This document shows, piece after piece, positions 41,804 to 52,027 of a stretch of 64,000 nt of DNA. How positions within the stretch are numbered: position 1 is the stretch's first letter; every line of letters begins with the position of its first letter. Source of the stretch: JBBDWJ01 sp963824095 (GTDB taxonomy: Bacteria; Acidobacteriota; Terriglobia; Bryobacterales; UBA6623). A program made the translations under genes and the position numbers. Location of the stretch: contig CAWGNS010000007.1 in the NCBI GenBank assembly GCA_963824095.1, positions 124,001 to 188,000 on the forward strand. Reading direction: 5' to 3'. Under the pieces are notes generated by a model, which worked only from the letters and a program-made list of their open reading frames with translations, did not search any database and was not told the DNA's origin.

Positions 41804-43798
41804 TCAAAGAGTGGTTTTCAGCCGATCAACCAGCTTCGTTGCGTATTCCTGGTTGACGCGGGCCGGTGATTTCGGGTCGACCGTGCTGAGCTCCGCGATC
41901 TGATCTTTTAGCGGAGCCGCCTTGCTCCCCAGCGCGTCGATCGCGTTCAGCGCATGGATCGCGATGTAACTGTTGTTCTTCTCCGAGTCCGCCAAAGTGA
42001 TCAGGGCAGCGAGCGCAGCCTTGAGGTCCTCGCCCGACCCGTACTTGCCGAGAGCTTCGGCGGCGGCGATGCGCACGTGGGGCGAGGCGTCCTTCATCGC
42101 ATCTTCCAACAGCGAGTGGGTTTGTTGCACTTCCTCGGCGCCGCGAATCAGCACTCCCATCACGCCCCAGTAGCGCACCGCGGAATCGGGATCCTTCATC
42201 GCACCTTCTAGCTGCTTCGTGACGCCAGGCCGGCCGGAGCTCGCCAGGCCCGCAATCGCGAGTATCCTCTCGGCCGGAAACTTTTTCGGGTCGTGGCCCA
42301 TTTCATACGGCGTAGAGTCTTTCGCCCGGGCGTGTATTTCCCCTTCGGGCAGCAAGCCCACGTCTCTCACCCTCAACTCATATTCATGATGAGCCTTCCG
42401 AAAACGTTGCAGCACCGCTCCGTGCTCGGCGGAAGACGCCAGGTTGTTCACTTCGCTCGGGTCCGTCTGGAGATCATAGAGCTCCTCGGCAGATTTTGTT
42501 TCCCAGAAATAGGTCTGCGGCGGCTTCAGTTTGCCTTCCTTGTAAAGCCGCTCCCACACCGGCGTGGAAGGCAGCCTCCAGGCGTAGTCGACATGCTGAC
42601 CGTAGATCTTGTGCGGATTGTAGTTCCGAATATAGACGTAGCGTTTGTCGCGCGTCGACCGCATCAGGTCGTAGCGTTCATCCATCCGCCCACGCATCCC
42701 GTGCAGATACGACCGCGGCGGCGCCTCGTGCTCCCCCGCAAAGGCATAACCATGGTAAAAATCCGGCGGCTGGACGCCCGCTAGACTTAGCATGGTGGGC
42801 GCCAGGTCGATCGTCCCGATCAACCGATCGCTCCGGCCGCCGGGAACATAATCCTTCGGCGCCAGGTGTCGGTATTTCTCCGGGAAAACCATGATCATGG
42901 GCACGTGCAGGCCGGAATCGTACGGCATGCGTTTGTAGCGTGCCACACCGCATCCGTGGTCGCTCGTGACGATGATGATCGTATCCTGCGTCAGGCCGTC
43001 CTGCTCCAACTCATCCAGGCGAGCCTGATGCCGGCGATCCACGGCAGTAAGCAGGTCGTGGTATTGCGCCCAGTCCCTGCGCATCTCCGTAGTGTCGGGC
43101 TGGAATGCGGCAAGCCAGGCCTCGGCCGGGTCGTGGAGGAAGTTCTGCTCCGTGGCGCTCGGGAAGATCTGGCTCTCGTGCGTGCCCTTATCGTTGAAAA
43201 ATGCGAAAAACGGCTGTCCGCTCTTGCGGGTGCGCCAGTGGCCGTTGGCCGGATCGAGCGGCGGGATCGAGGGTTGGGCGCCCCTCGGAAGGGGGTCGCC
43301 TTGGCCGGGAGCGTCGTTTGGCGGGCTGCCCGGCCGGGCGCCTTGGCCCCCAAACCACGAGATGTCCCAGGTGCCGTCGGGCTTCTCGAGGTTGTAGTCT
43401 TCTTTGCCGTTGTTCACGCAGTAGTAGCCGGCGTCTCGCAGGTAGCCGGGAAACATCTTCCAACCGGCCGGCATGCGAGCCATCGACCGCATGTGTTCGG
43501 TTCCCGTCGAAGTCGGACAAACGCCGCTGATGATCGCGGTACGTGCGGGAGCGCAGACCGGAGCGTTTGCCCAGGCGTTCCCGTATACGCATCCGCGTTT
43601 TGCGAGCCGGTCAAAGTTCGGCGTGGTGGAATATTCGTCTCCGCAACAGTGCAGGTGCGGTCCGATATCTTCCCAGACCAGCCACAGGAGGTTGGGCCGG
43701 TCGGCCTGCGCGGAGTGCGCGAGGGGTGCGGCGGCGATGCTGGTCGCCGCGCCGATGAACGCGCGCCGGCTGAGTGCATTTGACGATCGATTGGACAT
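41804..43798 (-). CDS. Tat-exported sulfatase with C-terminal HEAT-like repeats
   Basis: 664 residues. Tat signal SRRAFIGAATSIAAAPLAHSA. Sulfatase domain about 33-480: PNLLWLVWEDIGPHLHCCG (metal ligands, with Glu-Asp in place of Asp-Asp), NAPVCAPARTAIISGVCPT with Cys82 as formylglycine precursor, IIIVTSDHGCGVARYKRMPYD, and ELYDLQTDPSEVNNLAS. Residues about 500-650 form alpha-helical HEAT repeats (DPDSAVRYWGVMGVLIRG, ASPHVRIAAAEALGKYGSGE, NSYIAIHALNAIDALG). The repeat domain may bind a protein or glycan partner. Stands alone. Confidence 0.9.
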   Translation of the reverse strand: MSNRSSNALSRRAFIGAATSIAAAPLAHSAQADRPNLLWLVWEDIGPHLHCCGDEYSTTPNFDRLAKRGCVYGNAWANAPVCAPARTAIISGVCPTSTGTEHMRSMARMPAGWKMFPGYLRDAGYYCVNNGKEDYNLEKPDGTWDISWFGGQGARPGSPPNDAPGQGDPLPRGAQPSIPPLDPANGHWRTRKSGQPFFAFFNDKGTHESQIFPSATEQNFLHDPAEAWLAAFQPDTTEMRRDWAQYHDLLTAVDRRHQARLDELEQDGLTQDTIIIVTSDHGCGVARYKRMPYDSGLHVPMIMVFPEKYRHLAPKDYVPGGRSDRLIGTIDLAPTMLSLAGVQPPDFYHGYAFAGEHEAPPRSYLHGMRGRMDERYDLMRSTRDKRYVYIRNYNPHKIYGQHVDYAWRLPSTPVWERLYKEGKLKPPQTYFWETKSAEELYDLQTDPSEVNNLASSAEHGAVLQRFRKAHHEYELRVRDVGLLPEGEIHARAKDSTPYEMGHDPKKFPAERILAIAGLASSGRPGVTKQLEGAMKDPDSAVRYWGVMGVLIRGAEEVQQTHSLLEDAMKDASPHVRIAAAEALGKYGSGEDLKAALAALITLADSEKNNSYIAIHALNAIDALGSKAAPLKDQIAELSTVDPKSPARVNQEYATKLVDRLKTTL

Positions 43799-44376
43799 GG
43801 GTGCTCTAGCTACTGCCCTCCATGCGCCGTGATCGGGGAGTTCCGCTTAGGCCAAAGGAGGTCCAAGGGGCCGGAGCCCCTAAAAACTCCTCATCCGACG
43901 ATTGAAACTCGGCACGGGAATTCGCCAGCTACCTCCCAATTGATCACGCCTCCGCAGATCGTCGGCTTCGTGACCCACCCTTGCGGGCCCGTCCGCGGTA
44001 GGCGCGTTCCGGCCTTTCGGGAGCGGCGGCGGTAAAGGGTGAGAAGTGCGGCCTGCGAGCACTCTCGCATCTATTGCCCACCGGGAGTGCGGCAAAACCG
44101 CGAAGCAACTCAAAACAAAGTGGCGGTGAGGGTGGGATTCGGAACTTCCCGCCCGATTGAGAACACACAACTTACTGATTCCACAAGCCAACTATTCCAA
44201 CTATACCAGCCAAATCGCCAAACGAAGGTACAATTCAGGTACAATTTTCGGGGCGATGAGAGAGCGAGTGTTTTTGGCACAGACCTCACCCGACCTAGGC
44301 GCGATCAGCGTCACCCCGTCCTGCCCCGGTTTCCGCTTCGGCAATTGGCTCTCTATTCGACCGCTGGGGGTGTGGC
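43799..44376. other. Gene-free stretch before the recombinase
   Basis: 578 bp. The part at 44170-44260 is AT-rich, unlike its surroundings, and contains the direct repeat GGTACAATT at 44225-44233 and 44237-44245 and CCAACTAT twice (44188, 44198). These could be recombinase binding sites. No protein-like frame. Confidence 0.45.
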
Positions 44377-45009
44377 ATGAGGGTATGCGCCTACACTCGC
44401 GTGTCTACGCCAGACCAGAACCCTGAGCTGCAACTCCTGGAACTCCACGACTACGCCGATCAACAGGGTTGGGAGGTCGTCGAGGGCTACGACGACGTGA
44501 TTTCCGGAACGAAGGTTCGCCGTTCCAGCCTCGACCGTCTCATGGCAGACGCACGCCAGCGCCAGTTCGACTGCGTCCTGGTGTGGAAGTTGGATCGGTT
44601 TGGCCGCTCGCTGGTGGACTGCCTCAACAACATCCAAACCCTTGAGGCATGCGGGGTGCGATTTGTCGCTGTATCCCAGGGTCTTGACACAGACCACCGG
44701 AACCCCGCCTCCCGATTCATGCTGCAGGTTCTTGGAGCGGCGGCTGAGTTTGAGCGCTCCCTGATCCTGGAACGCAGTCAGGCTGGCCAGGCCAGGTATC
44801 TTCGAGACTATGACGCTGGCAAAGTTGGCAAGACTGTGCACAGTAGGTCAGGTAAGAATCTGCCGCCGCACCGTCCGAAAAAGATCTTCGATCGGAAGGA
44901 GGTGGTTAGGCTCCGGCGACAGGGGCTTTCCCTGAGGCAGATTGCCGAACGGCTGGGCCTCGGGCTTGGGACCGTGACCCGAACACTTCAGGAGCGTTCC
45001 AAAAGCTAA
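44377..45009 (+). CDS. Serine recombinase (resolvase/invertase type)
   Basis: 210 residues. Catalytic resolvase domain at about 1-140: MRVCAYTRVSTPDQ with nucleophile Ser10, VLVWKLDRFGRSLVD, ASRFMLQVLGAAAEFERSLI, then a linker and a Hin-type helix-turn-helix at about 172-205 (VVRLRRQGLSLRQIAERLGLGLGT). Small serine recombinases invert or resolve DNA at short paired sites. No partner transposase is seen, so it may be the remains of a transposon or a phage or a local inversion system. The start GTATGCGC region has only a weak Shine-Dalgarno. The AT-rich tract upstream differs in composition, a sign of transfer. Confidence 0.88.
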   Translation: MRVCAYTRVSTPDQNPELQLLELHDYADQQGWEVVEGYDDVISGTKVRRSSLDRLMADARQRQFDCVLVWKLDRFGRSLVDCLNNIQTLEACGVRFVAVSQGLDTDHRNPASRFMLQVLGAAAEFERSLILERSQAGQARYLRDYDAGKVGKTVHSRSGKNLPPHRPKKIFDRKEVVRLRRQGLSLRQIAERLGLGLGTVTRTLQERSKS

Positions 45010-45546
45010 CAGTCGTTCCTTGGAACACCAAGGGAGGTCGGGCCGGGTCATGTCCACCGTTGGACATTGGTTGGTACCGATCCCTAAGAAGTCTGATTGT
45101 GATCCTTGACTTGGCCGAGCCACCGACAGCCTCTTGAGCGGCGGCGGCCGGCCGTCGAACCGGCGGAAGCATTAGGACCTTTGTCAGTGCTGGGGTCGAA
45201 TTGGAAGCTGCGGGCGGGTCACTCGTGAGTGGACAAGGATTACATTGGCAGCCGCTAATGCCAAGTACGTGTTGGGGCGGAATATTCGTGCGGCCCAGTG
45301 CGAAGACCTGGGTTCGAAGCCGCGCCGCGGACCGCAAAACGGTAAAACCACGACAACGCAAGTCGCCGAGGGTGATACAAATCACCTCGCGGCGTGCAAC
45401 GAATATCGAACAAGAACTTCCAACTACCCTCAATTCTCAGCAGCAAGCTATAGGCCAAATCCAACAAGAGGTCGTTTCAAACCTTTTCGCCCAGTGGTTC
45501 GGTTGCATCGGCCGCTCTCTTTCCTTCGTCGGCGTCTCCCGAACCC
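45010..45546. other. Gene-free stretch after the recombinase
   Basis: 537 bp. Contains GGTGAT-ACAA-ATCACC (45371-45386), a short perfect hairpin, and the imperfect dyad CCTTGG/CCAAGG at 45020-45035. A 117-residue frame at 45245-45598 has no protein features and runs into the lactonase gene on the other strand. Confidence 0.4.
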
Positions 45547-46551
45547 TCAAGCCGTGTCGGCCGCCGGTTGGTTCTCCGCGCGCCGCCCCCACTTGTAGGC
45601 GGACACCGAGTTCTTCCAGAAGTATTTTTCCGCCGCTAGCGGCCCCTTGGCGGTGAAGTATTCGCGCACGATACCGAACACCTGTTCGTAGGTCCCGACG
45701 GGAACACTATTCGGCCAATCGCTGCCAAACAGCAGGCGGTCTTCCCCGAACGTCTCCCACAACTCGTCGAGCTTGGGGCGGTAGAAGCTCAACTCGCCGG
45801 GCACCCGGCCTTTGACGCTGCGGAGCACTTCGGAAACCTTGACGTAGACCTGGGTGCGCTGTCCGAGTTCCCGCAGGGCAGCGTCGTATGCCGCGCCCTG
45901 TCGCGGCTCCTCTGGACGGTCAATGTTGGGGAGATGGTCGATCACGACCCGCAGATCCGGCACCGCGTCGGTGACGCGCACCACAGCTTCGAGGAACTCA
46001 ACGCTCGAACCGACCGTATCGAGAACCAGGTCGGCCTCCGCGAGGAGTTTCAACCCGGCGATCGCACCGGCCGTCGCGGCGCCGGCCCCGAAATCCCGGC
46101 CCCACAACTCCCCATAGCGAATGCCGCGGAACAAGCGGTTCTTGTGAAAGCGCTCCAGGTTCCGCGAAAACCCGGCGTCGCCCGGTTCCAGGTTGCCGAC
46201 GGTTCCGACCAGGATGGGGTCCTTTTCGGCTACGTCCAAAACCCATTGGTTGTCCTCGATCCAGGGGCTGCATTCGACCTCGATGGCTCCCACCGCGCCC
46301 GACGATTGACTCACCTGACGGAAGAGGTCCGGCAGGGTGGGCAGGCAAGGGATCGGGCCGTCGTTCGGCGGCCAGGGCACGCCCTGGGGACGGGTCGGGT
46401 CGAAAAGGTGGATGTGTGCGTCGATGACGGGGATGGGCGCGGCTTGCGCCCGCGCGGCGCCAGCCAGCGAGGATTTGCTTTTGGGCCCCTCTCGCAGGGA
46501 TTGGGCGGCCGCCTCACGGCCGGCCTGCAAGGGTTTTCGCCCTACTGCCAC
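45547..46551 (-). CDS. Amidohydrolase-family sugar-lactonase-like protein
   Basis: 334 residues starting with GTG at 46551 (AAAGGAG eight bases upstream). TIM-barrel amidohydrolase with VIDAHIHLFDPTRPQGVPWP (H-x-H metal pair), VRVTDAVPDLRVVIDHLPN and DRLLFGSDWPNSVPVGTYEQ with the terminal Asp. This is the subfamily of L-fuconolactone / L-rhamnonolactone and 2-pyrone-4,6-dicarboxylate hydrolases. As the last gene of an operon with three GH106-like enzymes, an aldonolactone role in L-rhamnose breakdown is plausible. No clear signal peptide, so probably cytoplasmic. Confidence 0.8.
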   Translation of the reverse strand: MAVGRKPLQAGREAAAQSLREGPKSKSSLAGAARAQAAPIPVIDAHIHLFDPTRPQGVPWPPNDGPIPCLPTLPDLFRQVSQSSGAVGAIEVECSPWIEDNQWVLDVAEKDPILVGTVGNLEPGDAGFSRNLERFHKNRLFRGIRYGELWGRDFGAGAATAGAIAGLKLLAEADLVLDTVGSSVEFLEAVVRVTDAVPDLRVVIDHLPNIDRPEEPRQGAAYDAALRELGQRTQVYVKVSEVLRSVKGRVPGELSFYRPKLDELWETFGEDRLLFGSDWPNSVPVGTYEQVFGIVREYFTAKGPLAAEKYFWKNSVSAYKWGRRAENQPAADTA

Positions 46552-46608
46552 GTTCTATACTCCTTTCGCTGCCGCTGCGGCCTTCGAGTGCCGCCCGAGG
46601 CCCTCCGA

Positions 46609-49251
46609 CTAGGCTTCCATTCCATTCTGCGCGCTCGACAAGGGAGCCAGCCGGACAGGTCCGAAGAGCCCGCTCGCCCTCGACTGCATTTCGAACGCGT
46701 TCGCGCGGGCATCATATGGCCCCGGCCAACCCGGGCCTTTCTTGGCGGCCCATGCGGCCCGCACGGCCGGCGAGGTCAGATAGTTGGCCAGCGTGTTGGT
46801 GACTTGGACGCGGAGTTCATTCGCTCCGGGCCGCAGCGCATGCTTCGTATCGAACCAGTAGGGTTGCCAGGCGCGGGCGCCCAGCGACTCGCCGTTGAGC
46901 CATACCTCGGCAGCCGCAGCCACTTCGCCCAGGTCAAGAAACCGAGCCTGACCGGCAGGGCACACATAGTCGAAGCGAATGCGGTACTCGGCCGTGCCCG
47001 AGAAGTCCGCCCCCACGGTCTCCCGCCAATCGCCAAGCTCGGCCGGCCCCCAGGCATCAGCGGCAGACGAGCGGTGAGAGAAGTCGCCGTCCCGGATCAC
47101 CACCTGGTCGATGGTACGGATTTCCCATTCGCCCGTGATCGTAGCGGACTGATCCCAATCAGGCAGAACGGATGGCCCGGCGGCGCTGGCCTTACGATCT
47201 TCGAGGAGGCATACCGCGCCCCAAGGAGGCAGAGCGAGTGTTGGCGGCGCCGCGGCGATGTCACCGGTGTCGAGATCGAGCAGTTTGGCCGAAGCGTGGG
47301 GCCCAAGCCGCGGAGTTGTGTGCACCCACTCGCCGGATTCGTTGAAGATCACCAGCAGCCGCCCGGCGGGAAGACGCCGCTCGGTCACACGCAGTGCGTC
47401 GGAGGCAGGTTGCAGCGCCAATGTGGGCGGCACGTGGAGGGCAAGGGCGTCGAGCGTGGTCAGCGCGATAGAGCCTTTTCCCACGCGGCGTTTTACTCCC
47501 AGCCTAGGAGACTCGATCCCAAGATGTTGCAGGAATGTCCGCTCCGGCGTGGGTCCCGTGCGGGGCAGAGTGTCCACCGCGACCAGCGCGCCCCCGCCGC
47601 GCACAAACCGGGCCATCGCCTGCGCCGTGCTGTCAGGCAGCATCTGTGTTCTCGAGACCACTAGCGTTCCATAGGACATGCGGCCGGCTTGAATAACGCC
47701 ACCGCGGACGCTGTTGGGCTCGAGCAAGTCGTCATCGACGAAATCGAAATCCGCCTGCCGCTTTTCAAGCGCTAGCGCGACGTCGTCGTTGGCTTGCGAT
47801 TCGGGGGTAGTGCGGGCCGGCGCGGCCGCCCAGAAATCCCGGACTGGCAAATACAAAGCCACCCGGGATGCCGCCTCGCCCAGTGACAACACATAGCCGA
47901 GCCTTGCGGCGTAGTCCTGAAACAGGCCTTGGTGCCGCCAGAGCGGACTCATCGGTCCAAAGTGCGGGCGTTCCCCGGCGATGAGATTCCCCGAAGTTCC
48001 CGCCGGGTAGTTGGCCATCACCAACATATTGGCGCCGCGTACGTATTGGTAGTTCACGATCCACTTCATCTCGGCCAGTGTGAGACCGTTGCCGTAGACC
48101 CCGAACGATTCCGTCAGGACGCGACGACTTCCCTGCTGGTGCGCCACGCTGCCGGCATACCTTGGGAAATGGTGATTGCGTTGACCGGGGAAGATTTGCC
48201 GCCAGATGGCATCCACGCCCGGCAGGTCGAGCCCGCGCAAAGCCCGCAGAATATGGCCGTAGCCGTAGAGCGCCGACCCCATCGTCTCGTCATCGCCGCC
48301 GAAGTGCCCGCCGGAGAGCACACCATAGCGGCGGCACCATTCGCGGATGGGCGCCAGGTAGGCATCCTGAAAAAGCTGGCTCCAGACGTCGAAGAAATCG
48401 ATCCGGGCACGCTGCGCTTCGGGCGTGGCCAGAGGCGGATCCGTCAGCAGCAGGGGCAGCGCCGCGACCAGGTCGTACCCCTTCGCCGCGCGGAAGACTC
48501 CAGGCAGCGCATCGGTCCAGGGCATCTTCTTGCCGGGAGTGAATGTCGGTACCGCGGGTTCGTCGGTGAAGGCCCAGCGCATCACAGTACCCACCAAATC
48601 CGGCATGGCTTGGCGATACCCCTCGTGCGTGAGCCGGATAAACTCCCGCGTCGAGGCGGGATTCAAGCGGTCTGGCTGAAAGTTATCCCGCTGGATGCGG
48701 CAGATCACCAGCGTCGTACCGTTCTCCACGAATGCCGCCACGGCACCGGGTGGCGCAACCGCACCTTCTCCCAGCAGCAGCGGACGCCTCTCCGTCACCA
48801 GCGCTTGCCCGCCGAATGCGGGCTTGCTCTTGACGACTCGACCGGTGGCGCCGCCGGAAGGCCACCCGCCTTCGTCATAGAGCCATGCCTTCATTTGCAA
48901 GCGGAGGGCTTCCGTCATCGCCAGACGATAGCGATCGAAGTATTCGGGCGAGAGATAGTCCACATCCAGATGGTTGCCAGTGTTCTCCGGACGGAAATCG
49001 CGCGGCATCGGCTCCACACAAACCGTCAACAGCTTGTGCGAGCGCATATCCTCCAACTGATCGCGAATGCGCTGTGGGTACATGGCGTCGTTCCACGCCC
49101 AGAAAGCGCTGGGGTAGAACTCCGCGGCGGGTTTGCGAAAAGAGGCGGCGTCGAATTCCGGAGGCGGTGCTGCCGCTGGCGACCATGCAGGAAGGATTAC
49201 GGCGCCGCCGATCAAGGCCCCTAACATTTGGCGGCGCGTCGGGGTGAGCAT
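46609..49251 (-). CDS. GH106-like alpha-L-rhamnosidase family protein, Tat-exported
   Basis: 880 residues from Met 49251 (GCAGGAGAAG upstream). Tat signal MLTPTRRQMLGALIGGAVIL. Large GH106-type fold: FYPSAFWAWNDAMYPQRIRD, LKAWLYDEGGWPSGG-like KAWLYDEGGWPSGGATGRVV, FTDEPAVPTFTPGKKMPWTD, the region VLTESFGVYGNGLTLAEMKW then VNYQYVRGANML, and a C-terminal jelly-roll (RFLDLGEVAAAAEVWLNGES). The conserved acids in DEP and ESF are candidates for the active site. The family removes terminal alpha-L-rhamnose from pectin-like or other glycans. Fourth gene of the receptor operon; 57 bp before the lactonase. Confidence 0.8.
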   Translation of the reverse strand: MLTPTRRQMLGALIGGAVILPAWSPAAAPPPEFDAASFRKPAAEFYPSAFWAWNDAMYPQRIRDQLEDMRSHKLLTVCVEPMPRDFRPENTGNHLDVDYLSPEYFDRYRLAMTEALRLQMKAWLYDEGGWPSGGATGRVVKSKPAFGGQALVTERRPLLLGEGAVAPPGAVAAFVENGTTLVICRIQRDNFQPDRLNPASTREFIRLTHEGYRQAMPDLVGTVMRWAFTDEPAVPTFTPGKKMPWTDALPGVFRAAKGYDLVAALPLLLTDPPLATPEAQRARIDFFDVWSQLFQDAYLAPIREWCRRYGVLSGGHFGGDDETMGSALYGYGHILRALRGLDLPGVDAIWRQIFPGQRNHHFPRYAGSVAHQQGSRRVLTESFGVYGNGLTLAEMKWIVNYQYVRGANMLVMANYPAGTSGNLIAGERPHFGPMSPLWRHQGLFQDYAARLGYVLSLGEAASRVALYLPVRDFWAAAPARTTPESQANDDVALALEKRQADFDFVDDDLLEPNSVRGGVIQAGRMSYGTLVVSRTQMLPDSTAQAMARFVRGGGALVAVDTLPRTGPTPERTFLQHLGIESPRLGVKRRVGKGSIALTTLDALALHVPPTLALQPASDALRVTERRLPAGRLLVIFNESGEWVHTTPRLGPHASAKLLDLDTGDIAAAPPTLALPPWGAVCLLEDRKASAAGPSVLPDWDQSATITGEWEIRTIDQVVIRDGDFSHRSSAADAWGPAELGDWRETVGADFSGTAEYRIRFDYVCPAGQARFLDLGEVAAAAEVWLNGESLGARAWQPYWFDTKHALRPGANELRVQVTNTLANYLTSPAVRAAWAAKKGPGWPGPYDARANAFEMQSRASGLFGPVRLAPLSSAQNGMEA

Positions 49252-49367
49252 GCCTTCTCCTGCGTCGTGGTGATGTGCACGGGGCGGATCAGATTGCACG
49301 GAATCCTCTCCCGTGACCAGCGGGAACGTTTCCACAAGGCAGATCGAGGATCGCAACCGACACGTCC

Positions 49368-52025
49368 CTATCCATCCCACTCCTCGGCACGAATCTCCAC
49401 CGGCCCCAGCAGGCCAGAGACAACCGGTTCTTGGATCTCCTCTTTCTCATGATTCTGAGTAAATTTGAGATCTTGCCGGTTTCCGAGTTGAGCCATTGCC
49501 TGGCCGTACTTCTTCACGAGCTTCGCGGTGTCGGGAGCAGGTTGCCCCAGGACCCGGTTGATCAGCAGGTTGGTGACCTTGACGACCAGACGATTCCTGC
49601 CGGCCCGCAATTTGACGCCGAGATTTAAGCGATAGGGCACCATCCAGGCAACCCCGAGCGGTTCGCCATTCAGTTCCACTTCCGCGATTTCGTGAACTTC
49701 GCCCAGGGACAAATAGAGGGCCTGGTTGGATGTCACGTGACTTGCTTCCACCGTGAATTCAGTCCGATAGACGCCGGTACCACTGAAATACCGGAACGGT
49801 TTGTGTTCGGTCCAGGAGCGCAGGGCTGGTAACGCGATGGAGGTTCCTTCGATCTCGAGACTCCAGGGTCCGGAAACCGCGATGGAAGGGAGGTTCTCTT
49901 GCGGCGGCCGTACCTTCTCCTCTGATGCCGGCGTCGAGGATGGGCCGAAGGCGACAATCGTCGATCCGAAGGGGCCCAACGAGACAGCGAGCTTCGTCCC
50001 GTCGTCAACTTGGGTGTGCCGCGCCAACCGGGATTCCCCCGTAAGCGGGTCCCAAATCTCGGGACGGCGCCCTTCGACCCGAAACACGGCATCGAGCCGC
50101 TTCGGAGCTGCGGAGGTATTCGCGATGAAGTAGTAGTCATGGGTCGGGGTGGCACGGTGCGCGAACCCGACCTCCCGGTCGGCGGCGGCGAACTCGATGT
50201 CGGGCCGATGACTTTCGCGGAGCGCGTTCAGCAACCCGCGGCCCTCGTCCGGCACGATCATCCCCGGTCCGCCCGGTCCAAACACTCTGCCGGCGATCGC
50301 GCGGACGCGAGCGCTCTTCTGTTTCCAGTCCGGCATCCCATAGCACAGAGAGGGCGCCTGTCCGATGGCGATCACTTTGCCGCCCGACCGTGCAAACGCC
50401 TGGATCTTTTCCATGCTTTCTACCGGCAGACCCTGGATCCGCGGCAGAACGAGCACTCCGTAGTTTCCCTGCCCAACGCGCAACCGCCCGTTTTCAATGC
50501 GCGCCTTCCCTAAACCATCGCTATTGATGCCATCGAAGTTGTAGCCGTTCGTGACGATCGTTGAGACCAGAGGAGAACGGTTGGAGAGCGCAGTACGCAA
50601 TCCAAATTGGGGAAGCTTGTCCCCTGGCGCGGCCAGACGCGTCTTGACGATCACTTTCTGCCCGCGATTGAACTCCCCCGCCGCCGAGGCAGCCATCTCA
50701 TCGTCTTCGGGCAGAAATAGTGCGACGTCCACAACCGGCAACCCCTCACGCAGGATGAAACTGACTCGTTGCACGTAGCTTGCAACGTGCTTGAAATAGG
50801 GCCACCACGTGTTCTTCGGGTGGAAAAAGACGGACGCGTAGTACGACCACCCTGGTATGCCGCTTGCTTCCGGCGAGTACGAGAAACCATGCCCGATAAT
50901 CACATTGATGCCCGCCAGGAATTGCACGTCGGAACCCACCTTGATGTCCTGCAAGGTGGCCAGATAGCGCGGCTGGCGCAGCCAGGTGTAACCCTCGTTC
51001 GCCACCAGGTTCTGTCCGTAGATATGCGCTCCCGATGCCGCCCAGCGCGGGCCGCCGAACTCGAGCCAGTCGTATTCCTCGCTCACCGCGAGGTCGACGT
51101 GCGCAAAAGCGCGGAGGTCGTTCATGGGAGACCCCATGGGCTTGCCCTGCAGCGCGATCCCACGGCGCTTGGTCCAGTCGTGAAACGGTCGCGCAAAGCT
51201 GTCCAGAAATAGATCGGTCAGCGTCCGCCAGTAGTCGAACCGAATGTGAGCCGTGTCTTCTCCGGCATCCTCCCAAAGCGCCGGCATGTGGGGAATCAGG
51301 TCGTAACCCCGGCGACGGCGAAACTCCTCCGGAAACGCACGTGTCCAGGTTTGTGCAAAAGCTTCGAGACTGTCGAAGTTGATGGAGCGCAAGCCCCCTG
51401 GCGGCAAAACGGAGACTAGTTTCCCGGACACGCGATCCAGATACTGCCGCACCTGGCGTGAATCGAGATGGTCGAGCACCCACCCTTCGGCACCCAGTCC
51501 CGCGCCCTTGATGCGCTGGCGCGTGAGGCTGGAGACGAACACCGTTCCCGTCCGGTCGTCCCGGGCGAGGACCTCGTCGCCTTCCTGGAGCGCTTCCGTA
51601 TTGGCGATCCTGCGGAGAGTGCGGGAACTATCTTCGAACCGGATGGTCGGGCCGCCGAAGGGCCAGCCCGCGCCGCTGAGCAGATCCACACTCATGGAGA
51701 TCTTGCGCGAGTAATCGACCGTGGAACGCAATACGCGGAGAAACTTATCGGAGAGGTAAAGATAGTTCTGATCGTCTGACGCGCTCAGCGGATACACCGG
51801 AAAGATAAACGTTCCGCCAATTCCGGCGTCGCGCATGGCGTCGAGTTCCCGCTTTACGGTCGCTTCCTCTTGCGAAGGGCCAAACCACCAGTAGTACAAG
51901 ATCATCCTGGCGTCGTCGGGCGGGTGTTGGAACGAGCCCGTCACCGCGGCTCGCGACCGCGAAGGATGGATTGCGGCGCCAGCGATCAAGCCCCCCAGGA
52001 TCTGCCGGCGTGTCGGGTTGAGCAT
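49368..52025 (-). CDS. GH106-like glycoside hydrolase, Tat-exported
   Basis: 885 residues from Met 52025 (AGGAGTAGGC upstream), placed 2 bp after the stop of the preceding gene. Tat signal MLNPTRRQILGGLIAGAAIH. The N-domain opens LYYWWFGPSQEEATVKRELD and FIFPVYPLSASDD; acids around SVDLLSGAGWPFGGP and HIYGQNLVANEGYTWLRQ lie where the catalytic face is expected. C-terminal jelly-roll with LNGEPLGVAWMVPYRLNLGV. It belongs to the same subgroup as the partial gene at 62656-64000 (both share TIVTNGYxFDG and TNLLINxVLG), different from the other two GH106-like genes, so it may cut a different linkage. Confidence 0.75.
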   Translation of the reverse strand: MLNPTRRQILGGLIAGAAIHPSRSRAAVTGSFQHPPDDARMILYYWWFGPSQEEATVKRELDAMRDAGIGGTFIFPVYPLSASDDQNYLYLSDKFLRVLRSTVDYSRKISMSVDLLSGAGWPFGGPTIRFEDSSRTLRRIANTEALQEGDEVLARDDRTGTVFVSSLTRQRIKGAGLGAEGWVLDHLDSRQVRQYLDRVSGKLVSVLPPGGLRSINFDSLEAFAQTWTRAFPEEFRRRRGYDLIPHMPALWEDAGEDTAHIRFDYWRTLTDLFLDSFARPFHDWTKRRGIALQGKPMGSPMNDLRAFAHVDLAVSEEYDWLEFGGPRWAASGAHIYGQNLVANEGYTWLRQPRYLATLQDIKVGSDVQFLAGINVIIGHGFSYSPEASGIPGWSYYASVFFHPKNTWWPYFKHVASYVQRVSFILREGLPVVDVALFLPEDDEMAASAAGEFNRGQKVIVKTRLAAPGDKLPQFGLRTALSNRSPLVSTIVTNGYNFDGINSDGLGKARIENGRLRVGQGNYGVLVLPRIQGLPVESMEKIQAFARSGGKVIAIGQAPSLCYGMPDWKQKSARVRAIAGRVFGPGGPGMIVPDEGRGLLNALRESHRPDIEFAAADREVGFAHRATPTHDYYFIANTSAAPKRLDAVFRVEGRRPEIWDPLTGESRLARHTQVDDGTKLAVSLGPFGSTIVAFGPSSTPASEEKVRPPQENLPSIAVSGPWSLEIEGTSIALPALRSWTEHKPFRYFSGTGVYRTEFTVEASHVTSNQALYLSLGEVHEIAEVELNGEPLGVAWMVPYRLNLGVKLRAGRNRLVVKVTNLLINRVLGQPAPDTAKLVKKYGQAMAQLGNRQDLKFTQNHEKEEIQEPVVSGLLGPVEIRAEEWDG

Positions 52026-52027
52026 GC

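Noticed and set aside
45245..45598. 117-residue frame after the serine recombinase
   Set aside because: No ribosome binding site, no family resemblance, and it overlaps the end of the lactonase-like gene on the other strand.
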